From: Hirudinaria manillensis | Lineage: Eukaryota; Annelida; Clitellata; Hirudinida; Hirudinidae | NCBI GenBank assembly: GCA_034509925.1 | Contig: CM067529.1 | Coordinates: 62,001 to 126,000 of the forward strand | DNA: 64,000 bases | Direction: 5' to 3' | Shown here: positions 1 through 17,600 of the stretch, piece after piece | How the letters are laid out: the number at the start of each line of letters is the position of its first letter | Position numbering within the stretch: position 1 is the first letter of the stretch | Program-made: the position numbers and the translations under genes | Notes under the pieces: model-generated | What the model saw: only the letters and a program-made list of their open reading frames with translations | What the model was told of the DNA's origin: nothing | Database searches by the model: none

Positions 1-1731
1 TCGTCAGAATTTCACATGCTTCCTTTCCAAGGTGTACGTTTAAGTCCGAAGCAAAAACATGGCGAAAGATGGATCAATGTCGCGTTATGTTTCAAGACAA
101 TTAATGGCTGCAAATGTGCTGCAGTGTAATAATTGGTGTCGATAATTAATCATTCTCCTGGCATTTGAAGACGATTATCTTTCATTTCAGTCGTACTGAT
201 TTTGCTCGTACACGTTGACTCGCGAAAGCAATATAAAAGTATGAATTCCTTTGATTTGCCTCTTTCTATGATTACTTTCTTTGAGTCATCTTTCTATGAG
301 TCTGGCTTTGAGAAATATTTTTACCTCATATAAACTATATTTGAGCAAAATTGAGAATCTTTTTAAAAGTTCTGTTCATCTTCCGTATTCTGAAGAATGC
401 CAAACTGATTTTCGTGGATTAAGTGCTATTATCCGCAAAGGAATTTTTAATGTGACCGTTTTAAATTACAAAAAATGCAAAGCTATTTTGTTTTTTCAGT
501 TTTAATTTCTTTATAGTTTTTTTCTGTCGAAAATAAGACTGACATCAGGCATCTTCTGTTTCTGACATTGAGTCGAGGGAAATGTCAAAACGCATTTCCT
601 TAAAAAAATATTTTCGTCAATAAAATATAGTCAGGGTGTTAAGGTTCATAATATTTCAAAGTCTTCCAAAACTCATACGTAATTATAAGCACGGAGTCTT
701 TCCTTTCTCCGCTACTCCACAGGGTCCCTCGGAGAGAAGGGCTGTGTAATATCGAAACTATTTTCAAAATGCGGAAATGCTTAATAATTAGTTTAACCTT
801 TAAGACATACTTTACTAATGTCTAAAAGAAATGATGCCATATGCAGACAGATACATATTACAGAGATTCGCCATTGTTCAAAATTTAATCGACCTTTATA
901 GCCAATCTTTTGAATCCAATCTTTCCGAATTAATTTTGGCACAACAAAAGCGAAATCTAATTTCTAGAATGGAAAATTTTGCTTGCAGTGGTTTTACAAA
1001 TACTTATCCATGTAATGGTAAATTAATTAATAAAATATGAATTACACTTTTAATATAAATTGGAGTACATCAGTCAGCTCCTATTACATAATTACCCAAC
1101 ACAATCTTATTGCTTGTACGACAAAAGTCCAATTTTTATCATTCGGCCAATTTTTTGACCAATTTAATCAATGGATTTACTATGTGGTGCATTAAAGTGC
1201 CTGTTTAAAGTGAAATGGTGAACGTGTTGTTTATCACAAAAGAATGAATCAACAGTTGATCATAAAAACCTCATGAAAATCATTTCAGGTCCATAAAATT
1301 TCTGGTTCGTTGACTCTTGACATTTTGTTTGCCTCTGGGCAGACTCAAAAGGATTAATGGCATGCGACGGTCAAAGTATCATGAACATAAACTTATCTAT
1401 TTGGGGATTAATGTTTAACTTGATCTTCCACGTATTGCAATGAAACTTCCATAAAATTGTCTTCTCTGCCTAATTACGGTGTAATATGCACATCTTATTG
1501 CTTAGTGCGCGATTATTGCTTATTGAATTGCATTTCTTATGCAAAACTGATTTGACGTGATTTTCTTGTAATTGACTTAAGACTTCAATAATTACCTTTT
1601 GAAAAGAAATTGCTTAAAATCGATGCGCTTGGAAGAATTTTTAATCTGACTGAATACATAAACAGGTAACTTTTCATTGTAAGCAAAATTAAACCGGAAA
1701 GCCTGTCAACTAACTGCTAGCAATCTTTCCG

Positions 1732-1881
1732 TCATCATCATCATCATCACCATCACTAATATCATCGTCGCCATCTCCACCATCACTAACATCATCATCA
1801 TCACCATCACTAATATCATCGTCGCCATCTCTACCATCACTAACATCATCATCATCATCATCTCCACCATCGATTACATCA
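1732..1881. repeat. Imperfect TCA/GAT repeat with a 54-bp higher-order period
   Basis: A run of TCA/ACC/GTC triplets. Inside it a longer unit beginning CACCATCACTAATATCATCG starts at 1748 and again at 1802, so the triplet array carries a 54-bp higher-order repeat. Read on the minus strand it gives an Asp-rich open frame (DDD, SDG, ISD motifs) covering 1710-2066. I treat this as simple-sequence DNA and not as a gene. Confidence 0.75.
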
Positions 1882-3863
1882 TCGTCGTCATCATCATTTT
1901 TATAGAGATCCACCGCAAAAGTACTTATCAAAATCATATTGTACAAAATCATGTACTGACCATCAAATATGAATTCATTTACATTCGTCCTTTCGAAAGT
2001 CAAAAGACGTCTTTTAATGTTGTTTTTTTTATAATAACCGCAACAAATATGAAAACATTGAGGCATATTAAAAGTCTCGATGAGAGTTAGACATTACCTA
2101 AAAAGGTTTCGTTGCTGGGCCAGATGCGGCAATGCGCGACCATAATTACTGTTATCATCCCCCTATGTCCATTCTGTTTAACATTTACGTCAATGAATGA
2201 TTTATTATTACATTGACCGAGGCGAAAGTAAAATTACAAGCCATACATCACCATCCGTTCTCCGTCTGGACAACTTGGTGCAATTTATAAATATTCTGTC
2301 ACACACGAAAATCTTTATTGAGCACGACACACAGGTAGGTAACCCGACGAACAAAACTTTTCTTTGAAACTCGTCAAACTTCGTCGATGCGAGACTTCCT
2401 TTGGTATTGTCTGTCAACATCGTGAAACCTCTTTCGTGTCATAAGATTTTCAATTGAACTTTCATCTGCACTATCGTCGTCGACCTTTTATTAATCGTTC
2501 GTTTGAATAGTTCAGTATTGATGTCTATAGGATTTTCTTAAAGCCTCGATTTCCCACGTCTCGCCTCCTTTAAAGGAAATCTTCAATATCCCGACTTTTG
2601 TAATGTCTCTTGTAATTTCAAATCGACTTCGAATGGCAAATAACTTTTCGGCCACGGCTAAGAGCGGAATTAAAGAATACAAATTTTGACGTGCTTGCTA
2701 TGTCAGGATCGAGAGCCTGACCAAGGCCAAATTAGTTCATATTTGTCTCTGAAAGAGGTGGAGACCCCTCGAGTCAACACTTTGTCGCAGTCCCACTTCC
2801 ACGTCTTAATGCACTAAATTACATTTTTCGTCAGATGAAACTACTGAAATAAAAAGGAATAACATGATTTGAAAATTAAGCATTTAATTCTTTCTAATAA
2901 GCGGTGATTTTTATCTCGCAAACTGTATGGTTATCTAAGAATTCATGATTTCTCAAGAGAAACCTTTACAGATTATTATTTCGTTCGATCGTTTTGATAA
3001 GCGGCAGATGGAAACCGGAATTCATTCAAAAGAAAGTTGATTTTCTAGGAGTCACGCCGATATTCAATTTTAACTAAACTCGTAACCTCGAGTTTTGGTT
3101 CTTGTTTTTATTACTAATATCAGTTTTAATTGTTGTTCAGAATAAAAGAAGTTAGATCGAACAGATTGTAAATTTGAAGTTGTTTTCTGCGTGTCAAACC
3201 TGATAAAATGGCTCTTTAGTCAAAGTAGAATTTGGAAAAGATGAACTGATGTTGGACATGTTGACGGATCCAGCGGTCTTTTTCATTCTGCAAATAAATG
3301 AAGTTGATTCACAGGAAAGTTATTTCATGTGGAAGATAATAATTCATGAAACTCTTGCCAGCAACAGGAATTTAGCTCTTAACGGGACTGATTCTTAACA
3401 AAGTCATTTGATTTAAAACGAATTAACAACAACGTCGAGCTTTTCTTCGGGCTTATAAATCCTCCAATGTTTATGCGTGGAAAATAATCTCCAGCGAGTA
3501 AAAAGATTAATAGGACGGAACATGACTGCATTTACAATTGCAGACGTCTGACGTGCTGAGTTACGAAGTCTAAGCATAAAATGACCTTCCAAAGATAACT
3601 CCCTCATCAAGGAGTTATTTTTATTTATTTTCTATCCACAAACTGAACGACCACTTGAATCGTTAACATAAGTCTGTTAAAAAATTTGCGACTAACTCGA
3701 ATGTCTAGCCTAAAGTCATAGCTCTCATGCACTCTGATATCGACCGATGACTGTGATGCTTTAAATAATGGAGTCCTACGTTAGAAATTTAAGTGAAACA
3801 TGACTCGACTTCCTCGCAAATTCAGACGGAAAAGCGGTCAGCGGTTGACGAAGCCAAACAGGG

Positions 3864-3917
3864 ACACGTGTGTGCACGTGTGCATATGTGTGTACGTGTG
3901 TACGTGTGCATACGTAT
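3864..3917. repeat. 54-bp strictly alternating purine-pyrimidine tract
   Basis: Every base from 3864 to 3917 alternates purine and pyrimidine without a break. The tract mixes GT/AC steps with CG and TA steps and contains several CACGTG and TACGTG words. Such tracts are known to favour left-handed Z-DNA under supercoiling. It is not a plain (GT)n microsatellite because the register of GT, GC and TA steps varies. Confidence 0.8.
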
Positions 3918-4024
3918 CCATATAATTAATTCATCCGATAATTTATAATTTAGGCTTACATATTTTCGTTTTAAAGTCTAATTAAAAGTGCTGAGTATTT
4001 ATATCGCCAAACTTCAAATATTTC

Positions 4025-4134
4025 AGACTATATTAAATAATATTCCAAAGTATATTAAATAATATTTCAGAGTATATTAAATAATATTCCAGAGTATATT
4101 AAATAATATTCCAGAGTACATTAAATAATATTCG
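4025..4134. repeat. 22-bp tandem repeat, five copies
   Basis: Five head-to-tail copies of a 22-bp unit close to AGAGTATATTAAATAATATT plus CC, starting at 4025, 4047, 4069, 4091 and 4113. Copies differ at one to three positions. The unit is AT-rich with ATTAAATAAT at its centre. Confidence 0.85.
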
Positions 4135-7100
4135 ATCTCTTTCCATCGTATCGTCTTCGTATTATTAATCGCCATAATTCCCTTTTACAATCCCCTGCGG
4201 ATTAAAAGTGAGCGGTCGAAGGAATGTAGGAGAAAAACTTGTTACTAAATGAGGGTGCAAAATAAGGGAAAGTCCCAAAATTCGTTCGCACCTCATGCAT
4301 GGCGATGATCGGAGAAGTTTGTAAGAAAATGCAAGTTGAATGAGTCGCCGAAAAAATATTTATGATAAACCCCTAAATATGCTAATTTGAGACGTCAAAA
4401 TAAATTTTGAATCTTTAATAATTGTATTAAATTATATCTTCATTTTATCGAAACCACAAAGCTCTTTCTAACACAGAATTTATAGATTTTAAAAAATCTG
4501 AAAATTTGATTAGCCTTTACTTTTAAGGCATCATTAATAATAATAATATTTCACAACATGCTCTTTCAATTACGTCAAATTTTCAACTACCTGTTAAGCG
4601 CTAAATAAAACAATTTCCGCTTGGATTCATAATTAATAGCATTTGCTCCAATTCTAAACAATAACAAATGTCTATAAAACACCATATTTAAAAAAGGAAA
4701 GATGTGATGTCAAAGTGTAGCACAAAGGAAACCTTTGTTCGCTTGTAGTAATGATATTGCTTCGAATTTTCTCTTGTAAAATCTTTGAATTTGAAAAATA
4801 TAAGATGTTAACTGTTTAAGAATACAAAAGACATTTATTTCTGAGATATAATAGATGTTATGGGGATACTTTAATTATGAATCCTTTTAATTACGAATCC
4901 TTGCTACAACACACTTTGGATGCAATGACAAAAAAATTTAGATACAGCCAGAGAATGCCAGGATGTCTTGAAATACGACTCATCGCTGAGAATTTGATTT
5001 TATGAAAATCCCATTTCATTGGCTTGTGGGCCAATGCTGATGTTGTCACCCGGTCAACCCCCGAAAAGCTGAAACGACCTCGTGGCAAAAATCGAGACCA
5101 TACAACAAAATTAAATTTTTGATGATGAGATGTGAGTGCAGTCCAAATAAAGGTCTTCGGATTTTTTCTGCTTCTGGCTGACAATTTATGCAAAAAATTA
5201 ACCCTGTAAAATCTATGTTTGGATTCAAATTAACAAAGTACCGTCTTCAATATTAAAAACTTAGTAAATAAATAAAATTTATTATTATGGTTAAAAATCA
5301 ATCGAGTCACATAAAAAATGGCAGAAAGCATTTAATAATGGATTTTATGTGCTTTCAGCTATTAGCGCTGCATAAATATGAACTTAAATGTTTTCAAAAA
5401 ATATTCCTCGTCAAATAGATATTAGGGTTAGGTGCATAAAAATGAAATTTGATATTATATTCAACGTCAAAGCAATACATTTTATTAACAACTCTGAATT
5501 AAGATATTTTGAAATTCAAACATCGACCCTACCTTTAAGCATCATTTGTCTGGGAAGCCAAAATTGTTCGAAGAGCAATTGGAATATTCACGAAGAGGAT
5601 GGCTTACACGAGTGAACTTTGAAGCAAAAATCTAGCGCACGTCCAGTAAATCTTAATTGAATATCTGCGCTTGCCGAATATCGAATGAAAAATGCGGCGT
5701 CATGGCAGACATGACGATTCGCGAACCTCTGCAGGCGACGGAGTGGACGAGCAAGTCATTAGCGGCAATAATAAAAGAAAGCATTATTAGCAGAAATTGC
5801 AAGTAATGCTTCGAACGAAGCCACACCGACCTACGTTGTAACGAACTTTCGTTCGATCCATTTCCCGACTAGATTCTCGTGTGACGCGACCAACAGGCAT
5901 TACTCGCTTAAGGCGGACAAGAATTAAATCCTTCTTTAGAAACAAGGCGTGTTTGGGGAGGTAAAGATTTAGAGAAATAAAGAGCTCAACGGTATTAATT
6001 AATCTTAAGATCTTTTCATTGGTTTTGATTTATTTGTTCATACTGAGAATGACATGAGGAATTAGAAAAACTTATTGGACGGTCGTCAGGTTTACTGAGC
6101 CAAGCGGGGACAATTATGAATTAAGTGTAAAAGTATAATTAGCTATTTCGCCGACACAATTTTGTAATGCTTCACATAATTATGTACCCATCAATTTTCC
6201 TAATGTGTTGTCTAATTTGAACAGCCATCCGACCAAAAGCGATCCATTATAGGTAAGGGTTGCATTAAGTCAATGTTACATCGCCACTCAGAGAAGCATA
6301 ACATTTGGCCGTCGTGATTAAAAAATCAAACATTACTCACAAAAATGTGTGAATAATTCCGATTTAAATTAAGACTGTTATTCATTTGACAAAAATTGGT
6401 GCTTCATGAATATCAACCCCAACAACTATTCTGGACCCTCATGTTTTATTTATTTTTGTGTTATGTCCAACTATTAGTTGACGTAACCCATACGCTTCAC
6501 CCTACAAATTCATAGAATTTATTGAGACGAATATAAACAAATGTGAACTCAAAATATTACATCAAGACACGCTTAAAACATTAAGTATACGTTTTAAATG
6601 TAAAGTTCTGAGAAACATTCTCTTCAAATGTTCGTTCTTTCTAGCCAAGCAAAAGACAACGTTGATCCCATTTTCAACCTTGATGCCGTTTAGGAATGCA
6701 AGCATTTAAGATTTCATGTTTGCCAGTCTTGGTTTTTTTAAATTTTGAATAGGTTCCTCGAGATACAATTTATCATTACAATCAAACAAACTATTTAATC
6801 AATTTTACGTTCATTTTTGTCGTAAATAATTGAAAACGTTTTCCAGAAAACCGGTTTAGAAAATTTGCTTCTGCGGATGCATCCGCTTTGAACATGAAAA
6901 ATGGCACAACACGAGATTAGAGCGGGACGCGTTGTTCATACGTTACGTACATTTTTTTAGATTCACTCAAATGATAGGTTTTTAAGTCGTTTATCATCGT
7001 ATTGCCTGTGATTCGTTGGAATAGATTAGAAATGCAAAGGATTTTTCGGTCTCAGATATAGCTCACGCTTACTTTTAAATTCGGCCATTATTGGATAAAT

Positions 7101-8771
7101 TAACTGGAACTATTTGGACAAATTTAATTTTCACGTGCTTTGCATGGTTAGATATGTTTACGATCATTACGATTGTGAATCGAGCAATTACCTGTAAGTT
7201 GATGCCTTCATTATCGCCCACTCAACCTTGAGTACCTGTCTAATTTAATTATGCAGATTGCTGTCTGCTGTCGCTGAAGTCACCATTGCAATCATCGCCG
7301 TCGTGATGCTATTTCGTTAGAGCTATTTGCATTGCTATTTTTGGGCATCTTCATTAGTCAATTTTAAATGCAAAAGTTTAATTAGACGTGTTTCACCCTG
7401 AAAACTGGTTATCTTTATTTAGTATTTTTTCGTCTTGTTAAAGTCCAGAAAAATGTCAAGTCAGACCAGGAATACAAATGAAGGCGAAAGTTTTATCTTA
7501 AATTCTTGTTTAATAGGATGACAATACGTGCTTTTCTTCTTTTATGTTTTATTTTTAAATTCTACTTTTGAGATGATTATTCTATTAAAATATTATTACG
7601 ATTTATCATTCGAGTTTTTTCTTATTTACGTCTGATTTGTTTTTCGAGTTGGAACAAACGGCTCTTAATATCCTAATAAAAACCATGCTTGTCATCGCTT
7701 CGAGATCAAGATTAAGAATAAAATGGCGTTTTATAGTGAATTTAGGTAGGTTTGAGAAAATGTTGAAGATTCTTTAAGAAAGACGATACTGGCTGCTGAG
7801 GCCAGGAATCCGTATTGGAGAGATTGCTGCATTTAACGAGTGTGATTAAGATTAGACTCAGCACTCTTGGCACTTTTACTCCCTGCCATATGCCAGATTA
7901 ATGAAACTTCTTGTGACACATTTTCTTAAATGACAAAGCCAATGTCCGCATTTTTTAAAAAATAACTCATTTTTTTATTGAATTTGTCTTAAAAATTATT
8001 AGCCTTTAAAAACATAAAAAAAAACAAATTCCTCCTCATCGCTTGTTTGGAGTGGTATCTGAAGACTTGCCGGATCCTCCGACTTTTTGTGTTTTTCCAC
8101 GCGAAGCTGAAGGAAGTTGGCATTTCTATCCTCCAGTTCCAGCATCAATTGGGGGTGGGCGGTGGCGAATCCAGGGTCACATGCAATTTAGAGGGAGATC
8201 AATCAAGGGGAGTCGCTACAATGACTGTTGATGAGAAGCGCAAACATTAGCTTTTCCGAAGGTTGGTTGGCCCCTGGGCTGAAAAGACCTCTCTGGGCGG
8301 ATCTATAATGCTTTGATAAGGGTACATATAGACTAGTAAACAACTTGTACTAGAATTTTTGATGAAGCAGAGAAGGAAAATATATATTCCATTTAAAATT
8401 CACCCTCCCCCCAATATACTTCTGGGAATGGGGTTTGTTTGAAAGAAAATCAATCTAAAAAGGGAATTTATATAAGTTGTTTAGAAAAATGCATGTATTT
8501 AAAATTTGAAAGCAAAAAAAATTTCAAATTCTTGAAAAAGATTTATAAAATTATCTTCCATATGTTTGTCCCAAGAAATAAGAAAATAAATATACTGTTA
8601 AATATATGAAGCAGGCGAATTTATTTAAGTTCGCTTTTCATTTGTGGCATTTTTCTTATTGATGGACGTTTGGAATGTGATTTAAGATTTCGACATCTGC
8701 TTATGGGAATATGTCCGAAAGTTGAATACATTTACTGAAAATTTATTTAAACAAATACTGATTATAGAAAT

Positions 8772-13978
<5,207 letters not shown>

Positions 13979-14660
13979 GCTCCTTTTTGGGATTTGTTTT
14001 GCTTTCAAGTCAATGTTTCTAAAATATATTCTGCTTTGATTTCTGATTTTAAATGCAAGACATTCAGTGTAATCTCCTATTGGGGGCAATGAAGCTGTCA
14101 AAAATGAAAATGAAGACTTAGAAACCCTTAAATGATTTCATAATGTGACCTTATCAAAATTTTTTGATGTGATTAAATTTTATTTGTTGAAAATTTGTTT
14201 GGTATCGAAATAATACTGTTTCATAATGCTGTGATATTAAACCTCTCTTCAGATTTTGCTTCCTACTGATATCTTTATGTTTATAAGTGCTTTGGTCGTT
14301 CCCAAAACACCTTTTGCTACCTGAGCATAGCCACCAGTTTTCCAATGCTAGGCGATAGGTTTGTCGACGTGATTTCTCTTTGCGTTCCGATGATGTTTCA
14401 TTCCGTCCCCATCAAACTCTATTTTGCCATTACTTTTCCTAGAGCAATTTCCATTTGACATGACATTTAATTTTACTGCCTGTGCTTTGGTTTGTGGCTT
14501 GATTGATTTCATTTCAGAAAGAATTTTTAATCAAAAAGTTTTAAAACATTTTAAAATGTCTTACACTTTGAGCAATTGTTTACATAAAAATAATAAAAAA
14601 TAGCAAAATAAATGCTAAAAATTAGAACCAAAACTGCAAACAGATGCAAATGGTCCGGCT
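13979..14660. other. Convergent 3' UTR region between MLCK and the HELZ2-like gene
   Basis: Non-coding stretch between the MLCK stop (+) and the HELZ2-like stop (-). Plus-strand AATAAA signals lie at 14592-14597 and 14607-14612. A minus-strand AATAAA lies at 14184-14179. If these are the sites used, the two 3' UTRs overlap by about 400 bp. There is no other support. Confidence 0.45.
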
Positions 14661-17600
14661 TCATTTAGCATGGCAGTCTCGAAATATCAGCTTTGATCGG
14701 ATCCCAAACTTATCTCCTCTGTAGCGCTGATTGAATCTGTTTTGTGATGGCTTAAAATCTCCAGAGTTTATGATACATCCCATTTTTTCATAATCTTTCA
14801 GTAACATGTCAAACAGGCCATTGCATCTGAGTAGATGTTTGTTTCCTACAAGCAATTAGTAAACATGGAAAATTAAATGAATCTCATGTTTTTTTGTCAA
14901 AGTTATTTACCCAATTACAATTAATTGAATGTAAAAGTGAAATACAAACCTATTATGATGAGTCCATGTTTGGCCCTTGTCAGAGCCACATTGATTTGAT
15001 GCTCATCAGTGATGAAGCCAAGATTCTTGAGACACCAACCCGGCGAAGGATTCTTTTCTATCTCGTATTGGGGCATGGAACGTACAAGGCTTAGGATGAC
15101 AAAGTCAAATTCATTCCCTGAACAAAAAAATAAAGCCTCACTTCAAAGCAAACATTTTTAGTTTGTAATTATGAGATGTACGGTGAAAATATCATTAAGT
15201 AACATCTTAACACTTTGTAATTGTAACTTTGATTATTTTTCTGAGTTGCTCTTATAATAACATTTCCACAGCTATCTCAAAATTGTAACATGCAGCCTCT
15301 GCCTCCCCATTACTGATAATTAGATGCTAATAAATATGAAGTAAATTTCATTTAGAGAGATGTGAAATGTATAAGCCCCATGTACTATACTAGACTGTAG
15401 AGAGAGAAATTTAACACAATCTTGGTAAAAAGACTCTTGAGAAAAAAATTGATCAAGGCCACTCATGAATGAACTCCATATGTAATCAAATCCTGCTTTT
15501 CAGCCATACATGTTGGGAGAAAGTCAAAGGTTGCATTCCAGAAAGTGTGGTATACATCAATTAAGATTAATGAAACTCAATACTCGAAACATGTAAAAAT
15601 ATCAGGGGAATGAGAAGTTTGAAAAGGTAAGGAATAAGATAGCTTCTTTTGTGGTTATGCATTTAAAAACAATCATTAATAAACTATTAACTGTCTAAAG
15701 AATCTTTCTTAAAGTCAAATTAAAGGAATTTATCGAATGAAATGATAGTTGTACCTTGGCTAGAAACAACTGTGCTGATCGGAACGTGCGCTTCACCAGT
15801 TTCGGCAAATTCTTGTTTTATAAGATTGCATTGTGCCCCATACTGAGAGAGTATGCATATCTTCGACCTCCTTGAAATGAACCTCAGTTCTCGATATATT
15901 CTAACCTAAATTGAACGTGTGTTACATATTAATGGATTCATTCAAATTTGCTAGATTTTGCGCTCACTGCTTCGGCAGCTTCTGCTTTGTTACTCTTGGA
16001 TTCTTCGTTGCCTTCACTCGTGGAAACTATCAGAGATTTTTCTGCACCTTCCACGTGGCAAAATAGTAGTGGAACACCATATGTTGGCCAAAATTCATCG
16101 ATTTGCATTAAGAGATGAATTTTATTAGTCAAAGTCCTCAAACGTCCATTATAGAATTGTTTTGAAGGGAATTCGCATATTTTCTCGTGCTTGAATTATT
16201 ATTAAGTGATTACAGAAAGATAATGACAAGCTTAAATTCTTAGATTTCAAAATATTAATCATAAAAAATAATTAATTCTGGCTAATAACTCACCATTCTA
16301 TATTGAAGGTTGAGCATGATGGCTTCATCATGGTATCTTTCAAAAAGTGATGTTTTCAGTCCCAAATCAGAAGCAATTCTATTTTTTACTATTGGATGTA
16401 ATTGTTTATGATCACCAACGAGCACAACCTGTAATTGTCGTGAGATTGAAAGTAATAAAAAGTCAATCATATATGGAATCACGTAATGTTATATTCTGCT
16501 ATTGTATCCCAATGACAAAGAGGACATTGTCATGTACATGGCTAGCCAAAACCCTGATCATTAATTTCATTTTTAAACATTTTGACATCAAATTAAAGAA
16601 CATTGGGTCATCTATGCAATCATTGAATAAACAAATCCAGCATGCATCACACTAGAATTACATTTACTTTAGTAAGCAACTATGAAATTTACTTCATTTG
16701 TGCCCATGAATAGCATCAGAGCAACAGCTTTGTCAAAGTCAAATCAAAAGAATCAAGGCATTATAAGACACTATTAAGGCATGCAACAGTATCAGGGCAT
16801 TATAAAGCAGTATCTTTACGATTACAACAACAGTAGGAATACAATCAGCTTTTAACTGGCATTGCATTGATTGCCATTCATTCATTCTAAAAAAAAAATA
16901 GTTCTTACAACATATTCAATAATTAACAAAATACAGGTTTATGTAGAACTAATGAAACAAAAGTTAATAAGTTGAAAACAAACTAAGGTAAATATAATAT
17001 AATGAAATAAAAAAGATGACTTGATTAATTTCTTTATGGTTCACTAATGGTATCAGACTTTCTGGTTCCTTACACATTCCACATTCATCTATGATTAACT
17101 GCAATTAAAGAATATTTGAATGGTTTAATCAATCACCAATATTTAATTATAGACATAACTAATCAACATCATTTGGCAATAGTTCATTGAAATCTGGGTT
17201 AAGGTTATCCAACCTGGCCAAAGTTAGAACCCTTCATTCTTGAACTTGAACTAGCTATGCAAGTGCATAAAATGATGTCATAAGCTTTCAATTCTTCCTT
17301 AGAAGCTAAATCTAACAGTCTCTCATATTCATCGACCTAGATTTAAACATAAAAAATGGTTGTTTCGGTCAAATCAGTCTTTAAGATATCGATTAAAGAC
17401 TTAAAGATTTTAATAATAAATATGTATTGCATCTGTGATTTTAGAAAATACCTTTTCGTCGCTTATCAATTCTGGCTCATCCAAATGATCTCTGAACCGT
17501 CTATCATATTTAATAATTTCTCGAGCATAGGGTCTGTCGGGTTGTCTGATGAGGTGATGAAGGTCGATCGTGTTTTTGACGTCTGCATTGCCCAGCAGAT

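Larger units (their letters stand above)
1..8771. other. Gene-free intergenic region
   Basis: No exon series with family similarity or consistent splice phases was found on either strand. Open frames here are short (under 120 codons) and low in complexity. The DNA is AT-rich with many ATTA/TAATTA words. It holds an acidic (TCA)n-type repeat near 1.75 kb, an alternating purine-pyrimidine tract at 3.86 kb and a 22-bp tandem array at 4.03 kb. It may contain regulatory DNA for the kinase gene or for a gene beyond the left edge, but nothing seen proves this. Upstream non-coding exons of the kinase gene could lie here unseen. Confidence 0.6.

Noticed and set aside
831-1040. Plus-strand 69-codon frame as a small gene
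   Set aside because: AT-rich, no homology, no coding-like composition and no neighbouring exon.
1710-2066. Minus-strand Asp-rich open frame as an acidic protein gene
   Set aside because: It is produced by a (TCA)n-type repeat; no splice or promoter context and no similarity outside the repeat.
8043-8250. Two overlapping plus-strand frames upstream of MLCK as an N-terminal exon
   Set aside because: Neither frame shows Ig, FN3 or other known features and no in-phase donor joins them to 8772; left as possible 5' UTR.
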